A DNA stretch of 64,000 nt, from NCBI GenBank assembly GCA_038373865.1, contig JAXGGA010004457.1, forward strand, positions 1 through 64,000, read 5' to 3'. This DNA is from Uloborus plumipes (Eukaryota > Arthropoda > Arachnida > Araneae > Uloboridae). The notes below the pieces were generated by a model. The model ran no database searches, was not told the DNA's origin, and saw nothing but the letters and a program-made list of their open reading frames with translations. Below are positions 21,573-33,526 of the stretch, one piece after another. Within the stretch, counting starts at the first letter, position 1; every line of letters begins with the position of its first letter. Position numbers and translations under genes: made by a program.

Positions 21573-24568
21573 GGGTCAATCCATGTCAAATCACCCAGGA
21601 AAACGGGATTTTGTAACCCATGTCCTCGGATTTTGATAAAACTTGGTGTATTTAATATTTTTATGGTGGTAAGTAACCATATGAATTCTTTTGCCCATAT
21701 GTAATCTGGTTTTTGTTTTACAGGCCGTCAAACTTTTCAAAAAATTGCATTTTCTGTCAACCGCTAAGCCTAATCTGCATGTATACGTATCTCTTCAGTA
21801 AATTGTGACGGATGCAGAAATCTTTCAATATTTCCAAAAATTCTCAGATATGTTGCTGAAAGTATGAGGATTTAATAAAAAAATACTTGAAATTTATATA
21901 ATATAATTTTGTTTGAATAAAATTTGAATAAACTACGACAAGCATTTTTTTTTCTTGTGCAAAACATGAGTTTACTTAAGTGGCATTTCACGAAAAGGCG
22001 GAGGTCCTATTCAATAATGGAAGCATTCGAAATGAGCCTGAAGGTGTGTTCTATCATTACAAAGAATAAAATTAGTGGTTTTTTTCGTTTTCTCGTTGCT
22101 ATTGCACAATAATACACATTTCAGTATCAAAATTTTTGAAAAAAAGTTCTAGTCATTTGCCTAACCTAAATTTCACTGAAAAGCACACATATTTTTATTT
22201 TTAAGTGTATTTACAGCCCTATTATGCTACTTAAAAATCATCTTAATCCCTTATTAAGCAGAAAGAAAAGTGAGAAATAATTTATGACTCCCAAATTCAG
22301 TTGTTAAGTTCAGCAAAATATCAGATGTAGAAAAAAGATGTGCAAAACATGAATTCACTTTAGTAGCTTTTTATGAAGAGGCGGAGGTCATATTCAATAA
22401 TAGAAGCATTCGAAATAAACCTAAAGGTGTGTTCTATCATTGCAAAAAACAGAATAAGTGGCTTTTTTTTTTTGCTATTGCACAATATATACATTTCAGT
22501 ACCAACATTTTTGAAAAAAGTTCTAGTCATTTCCTAACTTAATTTTCAATATTTTTTGTGTAAAAGAGGCATAGCTCATGCTTTTGTAGCATAAAAACGT
22601 ATTATATTTATTTTTAACGATTTATGATTGTATTGAATGTGCGAAGAAGAGATAGGATAGCATAATCTTTGAAGAAAAAATAACAATGAAAAATATGAGT
22701 TTCCGAATATTATCGGATTGTTTGTCTTTGAAGTGTTTGTGTGATCTGTTTTCAGCAAATTTAAGGAATATTCTGTTTGTTATTTTAACGCTCGACCTTC
22801 CTTGCATTTCCGACGTCGGACAGTACTTGTTGAAGTCAAGTTATCATGAAATATTCGGAATACTTATTTTGTACATATTCAATGTCCTTTTGAAGAGAAT
22901 AGTAACATCTTCCAGAATCTTATGTTACGTACCGTTTGACGTAGTTATTTCATTTAACATCTTACTATTTCTTGGTTATAGTAAAGATAATAGTTCTTTC
23001 TTAGGTAAAAGATAGTCTTGATTCAAATCCAGCATAATCACTTACTTGAAAATTTTAAATTTTTTTCTTTTAAACTCCAATAGCAAGTGTCGAAAGCTGT
23101 ATTTGCTCTTAACTGGATGCTGAAATTTCTAGTTTATTTTTACTGAATTATGTCTGTCCGGGGCTCTAGCTTTTTAATTATCTCCTATTATTACTTATCA
23201 GCGCAAACCAACCTTCTTGATAAGCGAATTCAATGAAAAACAAACAAACCAAAATAGAAAACCCACTCACATTCTTTATCCCTCTTATCACTATGACCCA
23301 TATTTTGATAAAATAAGAAGAGACCTGATACATGCGCAAATGCAAGGAAGGTTGAGCGTTAAAATATCAAACAGTATATTCCTTAAATTTGCTGAAAACA
23401 GGATCACACAAACACTTCAAAGACAAACATTCCGATAATATTCAGAAACATTTTTCATTATTATTTTGACTTTAAAGATTGTGCTATCCTATCTCTTCTT
23501 TGCACATTCAATACAATTATAATTCATTAAAACTAAATATAATACGTTTTCATGCTACAAAAGCATGAACAATGCTTCTTTTACGCAAAGAATATTGAAA
23601 AGTAAGTTAGGAAAATGACTAGAACTTTTTTCAAAAATGTTGGTACTGAAATGTGTATATTGTGCAATAGCAACAAGAAAACGAAAAAAAGCCACTAATT
23701 TTATTCTTTGCAATGATAGAACACACCTTTAGGTTCATTTCGAATGCTTCTATTATTGAATATGACCTCCGCCTCTTCATAAAAAGCTACTAAAGTGAAT
23801 TCATGTTTTGCACATCTTTTTTCTACATCTGATATTTTGCTGAACTTAACAACTGAATTTGGGAGTCATAAATTATTTCTCACTTTTCTTTCTGCTTAGT
23901 AAGGGATTAAGATGATTTTTAAGTAGCATAATAGGGCTGTAAATACACTTAAAAATAAAAATATGTGTGCTTTTCAGTGAAATTTAGGTTAGGCAAATGA
24001 CTAGAACTTTTTTTCAAAAATTTTGATACTGAAATGTGTATATTGTGCAATAGCAACGAGAAAACGAAAAAAACCACTAATTTTATTCTGTGCAATGATA
24101 GAACACACCTTCAGGCTCATTTCGAATGCTTCCATTATTGAATAGGACCTCCGCCTTTTCGTGAAATGCCACTTAAGTAAACTCATGTTTTGCACAAGAA
24201 AAAAAATGCTTGTCGTAGTTTATTCAAATTTTATTCAAACAAAATTATATTATATAAATTTCAAGTATTTTTTTATTAAATCCTCATACTTTCAGCAACA
24301 TATCTGAGTATTTTTGGAAATATTGAAAGATTTCTGCACCCGTCACAATTTACTGAAGAGATACGTATACATGCAGATTAGGCTTAGCGGTTGACGGAAA
24401 ATGCAATTTTTTGAAAAGTTTGACGGCCTGTAAAACAAAAACCAGATCACATATGGGCAAAAGAATTCATATGGTTACTTACCACCATAAAAATATTAAG
24501 TACACCAAATTTTATCAAAATCCAAGGACATGGGTTACATGACCGGGTGAACTGACATGGAATGACCC
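21573..24568. mobile_element. 3-kb palindromic element, GGGTCATTCCATG family, copy 2
   Basis: Ends GGGTCAATCCATGTCAAATC and the complement of CTGACATGGAATGACCC, flanked by GAGG (21569-21572, 24569-24572). Arms of about 1.25 kb mirror each other to about 22815/23335, leaving a spacer near 520 bp. Each arm contains a block around CAAAACATGAGTTTACTTAA and TTCAATAATGGAAGCATTCG present twice (about 21955-22105 and 22335-22480, mirrored at 23660-23830 and 24050-24200), so the tandem duplication predates palindrome formation. ORFs in it are arm shadows. No transposase. Confidence 0.88.
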
Positions 24569-24679
24569 GAGGGTTACTTTGACAAAATTTAGCAGCTCTG
24601 ATTTCTCCAATTTTCTTCTTACTCGTGTCTGGCGCAACTGTCCTGCCCACCAGTAAAAAACAGGAAAAATTCTGTAAAC

Positions 24680-26263
24680 GGGCCATTCCACGAAAACTCC
24701 AACATTTTGTCTCCCACATGGTGCTAAAGTATTTAATAAAAAAATTCAGATTTTAAAGGACAATTAACTAAATCTTTTTTTTTTTTTTTTTTTTGATGAA
24801 TCACAAACCGGTAAAGGGTTTCTTAGGCAAAAAGTTTGTTTATTACTGTAGTGGTAAAGTTTTGTTTTCGCCCAAAAAATAATTCAGCAGGTGTGAAATT
24901 ATTGAAGACGTGTAAAGAGTTGTTGTAATGGAGTTCAACAAAATAAGAGTATGTCGGGCCTAGAACCCCTGCATACCCAGGCCGAACTATCCGACATTTT
25001 GGATCAAAACAGAAAAATAGAAGATAGTAGCTCCACCTTGCTTTCGCTTCCTTTCAGTTTTGTTTTTCGAAGAATGCTATAAAGTTTATTGTTGAAGAGC
25101 TTCAAAAACAACAAATTAAGCAAAAAGGCAACCATATTTTAAAATATTAATAAAATGAATAAAACAAGCAGATCATAAAAACGAAAACATTTCAAGTGAC
25201 GAGATAAGACAAGTTTGGGGTTATTCGTGCAGCTTTAATTCACTTGCTAATTAATTCTGAAACTTTTATTATCCTTTGGTATTAATACTCTATCTAGTTC
25301 TTTGCATAAATATTTTATGTTCATTCAATAATACTAGATATTTGAATTTCCAAGAAAGTGACGATTTCGGCAAACTTTGTTGTTTTAGAAGCTAATTTAT
25401 AAACTGAACCATAACATTATGAAATGAGAAAAATAAATCTTAAGGTAAAAGTATTTCATTAAAGTAGTAATGGTACCTAGAGTTTTTTTAAGATAAAGAT
25501 CACTTCTTCGGCACTGACGAGCTCTTGCTCCCGATTTCCTACATCGGGTCAATTAATTATAATTTCCCCCCGATTTTTTCTTTACTTTTAAAATTGAAGT
25601 GACAAAATCCTAACTGTGAGCTTTTAATACAGTACAATCACTCTTTTTTACAATATTAATGTTACAGTGTAGCTTCTTTTGTGAACGCTCTCAATGGCAG
25701 TGGATCAAGAGCTGAAGACTATTTTGATCCAAAATGGCGGGTGCGTCGGCTCTCTAGTTATAGGGACCTTAGTCGGGCCATTCGAAGCTTTTTTCACACA
25801 TGGCTGCAACAAATTGGTTAAGATTTTTATGTATCCTTTCTAAAGTTCCACTGCTTTCGGGGTAGTAGACGGAAGTTTTTCTAGGGTGCTTACAGGTTGT
25901 CGTTTCTGTTTGCTCGCTCATAGCGACTCGGCCAATGAGTTATTAGACGACGCGCGTACTGACGCTCTTGTCTTCTACCAATTTCGTCAGAGCATTAGTG
26001 ATAGCCTTGAATCGGCCTTTCGTTTTCTTCAAATTTATGTTTACCAAATTCTAAACTTCACCACTACAATTACCTTTATAAATAACCACTTTTTGATGAA
26101 ACATATGAGCGTCACATGTGAGACGAGACGGCGGCGGTTTCCCCAGGTAGCACAAATAACCTTTAAACGTTTTATAAACGTTTTTAAGCGGTTGTTACAA
26201 CGTTAATAACCATTTTACAACCTTTAAAAAACGAAGTGTGCTACTTGGGTCGTGGAATGGCCC
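24680..26263. mobile_element. Element with GGGCCATTCCACGA ends, containing further repeats
   Basis: Left end GGGCCATTCCACGA and right end TCGTGGAATGGCCC are perfect inverted repeats related to the GGGTCATTCCA ends, but no TSD is evident. Inside, a second imperfect inverted pair (CCGACATTTTGGATCAAAAC near 25000 and GTTTTGATCC..ATGGCGG near 25730) may be another nested element, and a 108-bp MITE lies at 26142-26249 beside the right end. The 106-codon ORF at 25886-26206 runs into that MITE and shows no domain. Confidence 0.55.
26142..26249. mobile_element. 108-bp MITE, CCCAGGTAGCAC ends, copy 1
   Basis: A short palindrome from CCCAGGTAGCACAAATAACC to GTGTGCTACTTGGG with a core of AACGTTTATAAACGTT-like phrases. 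A second 108-bp copy in the other orientation is at 35010-35117. The longer element at 29607-30020 has similar CCCAAGTAGCA ends. The TSD is unclear in all three. Confidence 0.8.
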
Positions 26264-26634
26264 CTCCGTGAAAGAAGGCACAAATCAGTCTGGTATGCAA
26301 TGCAGAACATAAATCTATGATAACAGTTAAACAAATGTGTCAAAATGACTTTATCCTTTTATAATCTGTTCAAAACATTATATGTATTGTAATTCTGAAT
26401 TTGTGTTCTGCAGTCTATACTAGACAAAAATTTGCGCCTTCTCTTATGCCGACTCCATTTTTCCATTTGTCCCCACATAAAAAGTGCAGATGTCTCACAC
26501 CCGATCGAAAAAAATATCGATAAACCAGGAATTCAGTTGCCAATTTTTGACAGTATCACTTTTGTAGAGGCTAAACTTTTTAAAAAATCAATTGTTCAAA
26601 CTTGGTACCTTTAATTCAGATACACTGTCCAGTA
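26264..26634. other. Unassigned stretch
   Basis: No recognised feature; short ORFs only. Confidence 0.45.
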
Positions 26635-27225
26635 GGGTGTATCACGAAAAAAAAATTTTGAAATTAAAAATTTACTTTGGCCGGTATCACCTTGAAGTTT
26701 CAAGTTTTATATTAAAAACGATGATTTTTTTTTAAATGTACAAATTATGTGTAAATAATTATTTGAGTGGAAAAATGGACCAATCTGGACATTTCAAAGC
26801 GCTGTACTTTAATGTTTGTACTATTAATACAGTAATAAAAATTACTTTGCAGGATAGGTAAATATTCTAAAAATATGACTGACTAGCGAAAATATTAGGT
26901 TTTTCATAACCATTTCTGGACTTAACCTTAAAGTTAAATTTAAACTCCAATGCATTTTTATTGATAGATTACTCCTTACGTAGTTCATTTTGCACTTAAA
27001 TTATTATTTTTTCTTTACACATAATTTATACCTTTTTTTTTTAAATCATCGTTTTTACTAAAAAAACTTGAAACTTCAAGGTAATTCCGGCAGACCTAAA
27101 AATTTTTCAATTTCATTTTTTTTTTTTTTTTTTTTGTAACTATGTGAATATAGTGACAACTTTTTATCAACTTAAAATTTGAATTTCCAAAAAAAAAAAA
27201 AAAAAAAAACATTTGTGATGCACCC
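26635..27225. mobile_element. TA-flanked MITE, GGGTGTATCAC ends
   Basis: Ends GGGTGTATCACGAAAAA and the complement of TTTGTGATGCACCC with TA on both sides (26633-26634, 27226-27227). The arms mirror each other (ATCACCTTGAAGTTTCAAG versus CTTGAAACTTCAAGGTAATT; TAAATCATCGTTTTTA versus its complement). Poly-T and poly-A tracts sit near the right end. Its GGGTG start resembles elements at 13458 and 57477. Confidence 0.8.
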
Positions 27226-27430
27226 TACTGCACTGTACATTACTTGAATTTCATCATCTGCGAAGGGTGGATCTAGAAAAGTTTCAAGAAAGGGGCGAAT
27301 GTTTTTATTGCATATCCTTCGCTACACATTTTGTTTCGCAACTGTCAACTTCATATGTTTTGGACTTCAATTGCGAAACTTATCCTGAAAATAGCCCTAA
27401 ACCCCCCCCCCCTTCTGCTAGTATCAAAGA

Positions 27431-27728
27431 TAGGGCTGCGGTAGCCCGATCGGTAAGGCGTCGGACTCGTGACCGGAGGGTCCCGGGTTCGATCCCAGCC
27501 GATCAAAGATCCACCGTCTTCATTAATGGTGGCTGGGGAACGTTAAAAATTTCGTGGTTACAAAGTCCTCCAAGAGAAACGATACCTCTGGGGGTGCTGG
27601 GCAAAGGGTTTGCTCGGCCCGTGATCTGGTTCAAAAAGAACAAAGCTCTCTTCAGAGCCCTATCCCGGTTAAACTACGAGTTGTGGTAGGTACGGGTGAA
27701 CCTGGAGTGTGTGAAGTGGGAAGTATGA
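27431..27728 (+). mobile_element. tRNA-derived SINE with perfect 11-bp TSD
   Basis: AGTATCAAAGA flanks the unit at 27420-27430 and 27729-27739. The head (about 27434-27505) is tRNA-like with A box TAGCCCGATCGGTAAGG and B box GGGTTCGATCC. The anticodon region CTCGTGA suggests descent from a threonine-type tRNA, but the anticodon stem is mispaired, so it is not a working tRNA. The body contains AAGGGTTTGCTCGGCCC and GATCTGGTTC, phrases typical of this SINE type in arthropods (recalled, not searched). The two ORFs of 140 and 71 codons that overlap it are SINE read-through. It inserted close to the TE copy that begins at 27846. Confidence 0.88.
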
Positions 27729-27845
27729 AGTATCAAAGAGAGACTAAAAATACCTTTTTTAAGCTTTAGTACTTAAAATTTATCAGAGTTGATTCCCTCA
27801 AGGGAGGAGCAAACGCCCCCTCGAACGTTCTTCGTATCCGTCCCT

Positions 27846-29461
27846 GAGCTAATATTTAGAAAAGTGCCAATTTGAGTCCCAAGTGAATTTTCACTAGTAT
27901 TTCAATAACTAGTTAAAAAAATAATTTTCCCCAGAAAGAAGATAAGTTTTGCTTTCATTTCATCTAATAACATCAGAAACAAAAATCTTTTTTTCTTCAG
28001 AAAATATTGTTTTTATACATCAAAAATCAGATCGGTAACGTGTCCCAAGTAACAAAGCTCAGCATTCAAACAGGTCATGCGCACTTTCTAACTTCCCAAA
28101 AAAACGCACTTGCACAAGAAACGATTTTATTTTTACCCCTTTATTAATATTTTACTTCATTTTTGTTTTAATCGATTCCTGATTTTCTAGCCGATGCGAA
28201 ATAAGCGTGTCCCAAATTCCGCCGTCAGAGTGGTAACAATAACTTCCGATCTATGTTTAGGCTCCCAAAATCATTTCCTGCACCTATACCACGTGATACT
28301 GAGTACCTGGTGGGATGTTTTATCGAATCGTAATTAAAAATTTGCATTTCTGCATCTAAAATTGTGGGTAAGATTTTTTAAAATGTGTGTCATTTGAGTC
28401 ATCAGATCGGTAACACGCTCTAAAATGCGCAGTTTTTGTTGTTTTAAAAATTATTTTCTATATAAGTATAGTTCTTTATTACAAGTGAAAAAATCACGTG
28501 TTTGATTTTAGTTTAGTGCTATCGACTCGGAAATTAAAAAAAAACTTTGTCAGTTTGTCAGATCGGTAACAGTCAGAGCGGTAACATTGAAAAACAGCGA
28601 ATATGTTACAGAACTAACTCACACGTTTCAGAATTATAAAAAGCAAAAATCATAGTTTTTAGCCATATTGAATATTTTTGTTCTTAAAAAATGAAAAGCA
28701 ATGAGTTTTACTACAATTGCTTCCTTTGTGGTTTGTATGACCTAGCAATAGAAGTTAGTAAAATAAGAAAAATTGACACTGCAGAAATTAAGTTAATTAA
28801 TTATTATTATTTTAATTAATTAATTAATTTATTTATTTATTTTTTGGTGCTTCAATTTCTCATAACTTCGCTAAATAACTAGATAATAACTAGCATGCTA
28901 AATTTGAATTTCTGATCAAGAAATTAAATTTCCTGCAACTAATTAAAGAAAAGCAAGCAGCAGAGTTGTGTGTTGAAAAAGTTGAAGTTGTGTGTTGTTT
29001 CAAAACAAAACAAATGTTTTATTAGCTTGGATTTGGTATTCTCATAATTTTCTTTATCTAAAAACCTCATCGCTCATTTTTATTTCCAAGAAATGCTTTT
29101 TCATAATGAAATTTGATTTTTTAGCCTAATATATATATTTTAATATAATTATCTTAATTCTATGTTAAAAATGCAAGGAAATGATATCATATTTAGAGAT
29201 GTTTACGAAGACTGAAAGCATAAACTCAAATATGTAGCTCATATTAACATCAGATCTGTAACATTCATCAGATCTGTAACGGCTTAAAAGTGAGTAATCT
29301 AGGGGGGGGGGGGTAAATAACTTCCTTGACCTCCCCCTTTTATTTTCTTGCATTTCGACCCAATTTAGACTTAAAATCCAATATTAGTTTTTTTCTGCAA
29401 AAAAAATTTTTTTTTTCAGAAAACTCCAACTTCAAATTGGCACTTTTCTAAATATTGGCTC
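27846..29461. mobile_element. 1.6-kb non-autonomous DNA transposon, copy 2
   Basis: Second copy of the element at 3967-5603, flanked by CCCT (27842-27845, 29462-29465) with ends GAGCTAATATTTAGAAAAGT and the complement of ACTTTTCTAAATATTGGCTC. The GGTAAC-motif array is kept. Differences from copy 1 are mostly small indels and microsatellite length. No coding capacity. Confidence 0.88.
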
Positions 29462-29480
29462 CCCTGCCACCTGCACTGTA

Positions 29481-30183
29481 CACTGTTAAAACTACAGGTT
29501 GCATAAATCACCTTTAAGGGTGAAACGTTGTAGCGCCAACGGCTTAGAGGGTGACACTTGCCTCCCTATGGCAACCTTGAAGATACCATTTGATTCCCTA
29601 TGGCACCCCAAGTAGCATCACCTCGGATTTTGCTCGGCCGATCATCGAACTCCTTGTAAACTGATCCCGTAACGCACGATGACATCGTTCCGATCAGTAC
29701 CCGAGCACGGTTTTCGACGATCTACTTTTCATCGGAAAGCGATATCCTTCCGATCAACTTTCCCGATGAAAATAAGCCGAGCATCCAAAATTGATCCTAA
29801 ATTCATCGGCACGGGACTGCACTTCTGGTAAAATGCTCCAAATCTCATCGTATATCAAGCAAAACTCATCGGATTTTGCTGCTCGGATTCTGTTTGGCCG
29901 ATGAGACATATTGGAGCAATTCCCGATGAGAACTCATCGAATCCGATCATCTGCCGATGAGAATTTCATCAGGTTTCGATGAATGACCGATCATCGGCCG
30001 ATGAGATTATGCTGCTGGGGACCCTTATGATGCCGTCGGAGGGGTACCATTAAGCTCACATAGGGTGGCACATGAAGCTAAATGGCACTTTAAGGATGCC
30101 ATAGGTAAAGTGGCACTTTCAGAGAGTGCCACTGGTGCTACAGCGCTTAAAGATGCCTTGTGCAATTTGTAGTTTTAACAGTG
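29481..30183. mobile_element. TA-flanked palindromic MITE, CACTGTTAAAACTACA ends
   Basis: Ends CACTGTTAAAACTACAGGTT and the complement of AATTTGTAGTTTTAACAGTG, flanked by TA (29479-29480, 30184-30185). The body alternates phrases such as GGTGACACTTGCC, CCTATGGCA and GGCACTTTCAGAGAGTGCC in both orientations. Interrupted by the MITE at 29607-30020. Confidence 0.82.
29607..30020. mobile_element. Nested MITE rich in TCATCGG / CCGATGA
   Basis: Ends CCCAAGTAGCATCA and the complement of TTATGCTGCTGGGG, of the same general type as the 108-bp MITEs. The interior is unusually dense in TCATCGG, CCGATGA and GATCATCGG motifs on both strands, clearly unlike its AT-rich surroundings. It sits inside the TA-flanked palindrome at 29481-30183. 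No ORF. Confidence 0.75.
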
Positions 30184-30304
30184 TATATGCCTGTAGAATT
30201 ATTTCGCAATTGAGGGAAGAATGGACATTTTGCTTTTAGAACGTTTATTTTTATTTTTTTTCTATTTATGATGTAAGGCAAATCTAACGCTCCACAATAT
30301 AATA

Positions 30305-30532
30305 CCGTAAAGTCAGGTTACTTGGACCCACAAGGGGGTTACTTGAGCCCACAGTAAAATGATAAAATCTGGGTTTGGTACTAGCGTTAGAGACTGCAGC
30401 GGGCTTCTACCTAGCGGAGAAACGAGGAACTATGTGGAAGTCTTCAACTAATAAGTACCAAACCTTGATTTTATCATTTTACTGTAATGGGCTCAAGTAA
30501 CCCCCTAGGGTCCAAGTAACCCGACTTTACGG
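30305..30532. mobile_element. 228-bp TA-flanked foldback MITE
   Basis: Ends CCGTAAAGTCAGGTTACTTG and the complement of CAAGTAACCCGACTTTACGG with TA on both sides. Arms are long (through CAGTAAAATGATAAAATC and its mirror) with a small centre around GACTGCAGCGGGC. Confidence 0.9.
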
Positions 30533-30534
30533 TA

Positions 30535-31907
30535 CTTGTGCATATGAATGTATTGTTTTGGTACTACTGTTGGTTAAATTCTCAAATATCAGAGAGTTCT
30601 TCAACATTTTCCTTCAAGGGGTTGAACTGTTCAAATTGCAATACATCAAATTGTTGTCGTCACGCAGCTTGAATTTTGAAAACAACAACAACAACATTAA
30701 CTACTTTCAGCTATGATCCATTTTCGGATGCTTCACTCTCCGCATAAAATAATTTTGGTTTTTAAATGGTCAACGTTACGCGGTAAGGTGGGGGAGGGGG
30801 GGGGAATTAAACCAGAACATTTAGACTAATTTCAATGTCAAATAATATATATATACCTTCTCAAAAAACCATAAAATGAAAAAAAGATGCAAAAACAAAA
30901 ATTACTGCATTGTAATTAAAAGTGTATCAAATAGACAACTTTTGATAAAAATTATTCTTTCAATGTTCAAAGCGTTTGAGCTAAAAAAAAAAAAAAAACA
31001 ATGTAATGAAATTTATAAATAACTACATTTTTAAAACGACTTATGATTAAATAACACAAAAGCAAACACTTTTATTCCCTCAGTCAGAAACTGGAAACAC
31101 ATAATCTTTTCGGAACAAATAAATTCAAAACGCGAGGAATCAATGCATGCATGTTTCAAATTGCTTCAATTCTGGAGTTTTGCTTTGTTAAGATTTAGCT
31201 TGCTTATTCCGGCAAGTTATTATTTCTGAATAAAAACGATTTTCTTTGTATTTGGTTTGGGCATATAAAAAAAAAAAAAAAAAACTCAGAAAATGTTTGA
31301 AAACCTATGAAGAAATTATAAGTTATTTAAACTAACTGCGGTATTTTTATACCCCATTTCTTACTTTAATAAAGTTAAATTCGAGGACATATTCAGTTTT
31401 TTTTTTTTTTTTTTGAAGTTTATAATTTGTAAGTTGAAATTCCATATATTTTTTTAACTTTGGAAAATGTTTTACATTGCAATATATCATAATTAATTAT
31501 ATTGTAAAAACAGAGAGTAAGCGTAATCACCTAGTGGTAATGTTTCCTAAATAAAGGCGTACTCACCTTTGTAGTTCAGTCATCTTTAAATCAATAGATT
31601 AAAAATATATGATATTTTTTTCTCTCTTATTAGAACGGTAAGATCGGTTTCATTGCAATTAAATTGCAAAATAAAATAGCGTTTTTAAATAAAATGAATT
31701 GTCAAACCAATTTATTATTTCAGGTAACATACGTAACGTTTTAAACAATTTCAAATCGCTTTAAAATGATTGTAACAACGCTGACAGCTTTTTTTAAGGC
31801 TTAGCAAACAAAGTTGGCAACCTGGGATAAAATGCTGATTCAATACACTATAAAGAAATGTTCAATTTGTAGAAGCTCACAACGTAGCCAGGGGGTTATT
31901 TGCACAT
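30535..31907. other. Unassigned AT-rich region
   Basis: About 1.4 kb with many A and T tracts (30985, 31270, 31395) and no supported gene, RNA or terminal repeat. Confidence 0.5.
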
Positions 31908-31911
31908 TTAA

Positions 31912-32651
31912 CCCGTTAATGCCAAAGTTCTTTTTAACTTTTTTTTCAATTTTTATCTGCTTGAAACTCTTACTTGGAATGGTTTACATACATTTTAGGC
32001 TTAAAATAGTTCGCTGTTGCCATATTTATTAAGTTGTTTAACGTCCTGTTTATGGGATATTTTGCAGATATGCGAGCAAAATACGACCTTACTTGACTTT
32101 ACTTTTTCAAAGTAACATTACAGAAGGCATCTGTGATCAATTTTAAGCAAGAAATTTTAAAATAGTTTAGTTTTATGAAAAGTTAGTTCGCAAAAAAAAA
32201 AAGCTTACTTTCTGTGGCTACCCATGCCGGATCGTTGCTTGACTGATTTGTCTGAAAATAGCTGTCAATAAATAAACTCTGATGTCCAAATAGTGGATCT
32301 AACTGGTTTTCTCAAGAAAAAGAACTATAATTCAACCGCGACGAGATGGCCGGTGTCAATCAAATGAGAAAACGAGTCCATTCCTTAAAATAGGTATTAA
32401 AATAGGTAGAATTTCTACCCATTCAAATTCCCCCATCAATTGTGAATCCCATTCCTCAATTTTCATCTGCGTATCACCCCTTCCTAAAAATAGACAATCC
32501 TGAAAAAAGGAGGAGTCATAGGCCATCTCTGCGAAGTTGAATTATATTTAACTTGTGAAAAACAGCTTTAGTAAAATGATATACCCATTACAGGTTTTTG
32601 TATTCAGTAACTAACAAGCGTCCTGTTTGTGGGCTACTGGGCATAAATGGG
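31912..32651 (+). mobile_element. TTAA-flanked MITE, family Q, copy 2 (with nested MITE)
   Basis: Ends CCCGTTAATGCCAAAG and the complement of GGGCATAAATGGG; TTAA at 31908-31911 and 32652-32655. Matches the reverse complement of 11467-11960 over its length except for a 217-bp insertion at 32328-32544. Confidence 0.85.
32328..32544. mobile_element. 217-bp TA-flanked MITE with a documented empty site
   Basis: Ends TAATTCAACCGCGACGAGAT and the complement of ATCTCTGCGAAGTTGAATTA. TA flanks it at 32326-32327 and 32545-32546. The paralogous copy at 11467-11960 has a single TA at the equivalent position and lacks the insert, which fixes both ends and the TSD directly. No coding capacity. Confidence 0.92.
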
Positions 32652-32655
32652 TTAA

Positions 32656-33520
32656 TGTACTTACTCGTTTGTTACCTTTACTTCTTAGATACGGTAACTA
32701 TTCGTTTAGGACCAAACTTAACTACAGTTTTTGCTTTAAAGTATTAAAATAATTCTCAATTATTAGATTTTCAATAAAACCGTAACCAAACGAAACAATT
32801 TCTACTTCTAAAAGTAGCTTTTGTTTACTGAGCATTTCCGTCACCCTAGTGACGTATTTCAATTTTCTCATGACAAACATTTTCGGAAACATTTCACAGA
32901 AGATTAAGAAATTTTGCTCTCCTCAAACTATCCTTTGCACCAAGCAATAGAAAATATATTACTTTCCGTTTTTTTTTTCTTTTAGGTAGAAGCAATTTCA
33001 TGGTTCAAAGCAATTTTTTCAATTGAAAAATCAATTATTTTATGATTTAATCTTTTATAATCGTGCTGTTGAATTACACAGACAAAGCACAGGAATTTTG
33101 GGAGATGTTCTTAAAGGTATTTTGTAAGTTATTTTTAAAATTATCTGCATATTTTCGGGATTAATTGTCACTGAAGAGTGATTTCAAAGCTAATATAAAT
33201 AATTTGAGCATAATAAAGTATGCACATTTGTATATGGTGTCGAAAAGCTGCAGAACTTTGACTAGCGACATTGTTATACTCTTTATAATGAGAGCTGGCT
33301 TTTCAAAGTTAAATTAATTTTCCACTCTCCACAATTTTTCCCTTATGGTTGTCATATTTACGGCTCTATGGGCCTTTTTCCCACTTAACTTTTGCAACAA
33401 CTGTTAAATGCAAAACGCTTGAAATTGCTCTGTGAGTAAGCCATTTATAAAAACGTAAGTCTAATTTGGTACACATAAAATAAATGAAATGCCTCAACAA
33501 AAAGCGCATTAAAAAATTTG
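32656..33520. other. Unassigned AT-rich region with a diverged repeat
   Basis: The part near 32810-32900 (CTTTTGTTTACTGAGCATTT..CAATTTTCTCATGACAAACA) resembles 56330-56420, so it is a diverged interspersed repeat. Nothing else recognised. Confidence 0.45.
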
Positions 33521-33526
33521 GTATGG

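Noticed and set aside
27434..27505. Possible tRNA gene (threonine-type)
   Set aside because: A and B boxes are present, but the anticodon stem is mispaired and the acceptor stem does not close; perfect TSDs around a 298-bp unit show that it is a SINE head.
27267..27689. 140-codon ORF, longest but one in the window
   Set aside because: It runs through the tRNA-like head and body of the SINE at 27431-27728; the coding potential is accidental.
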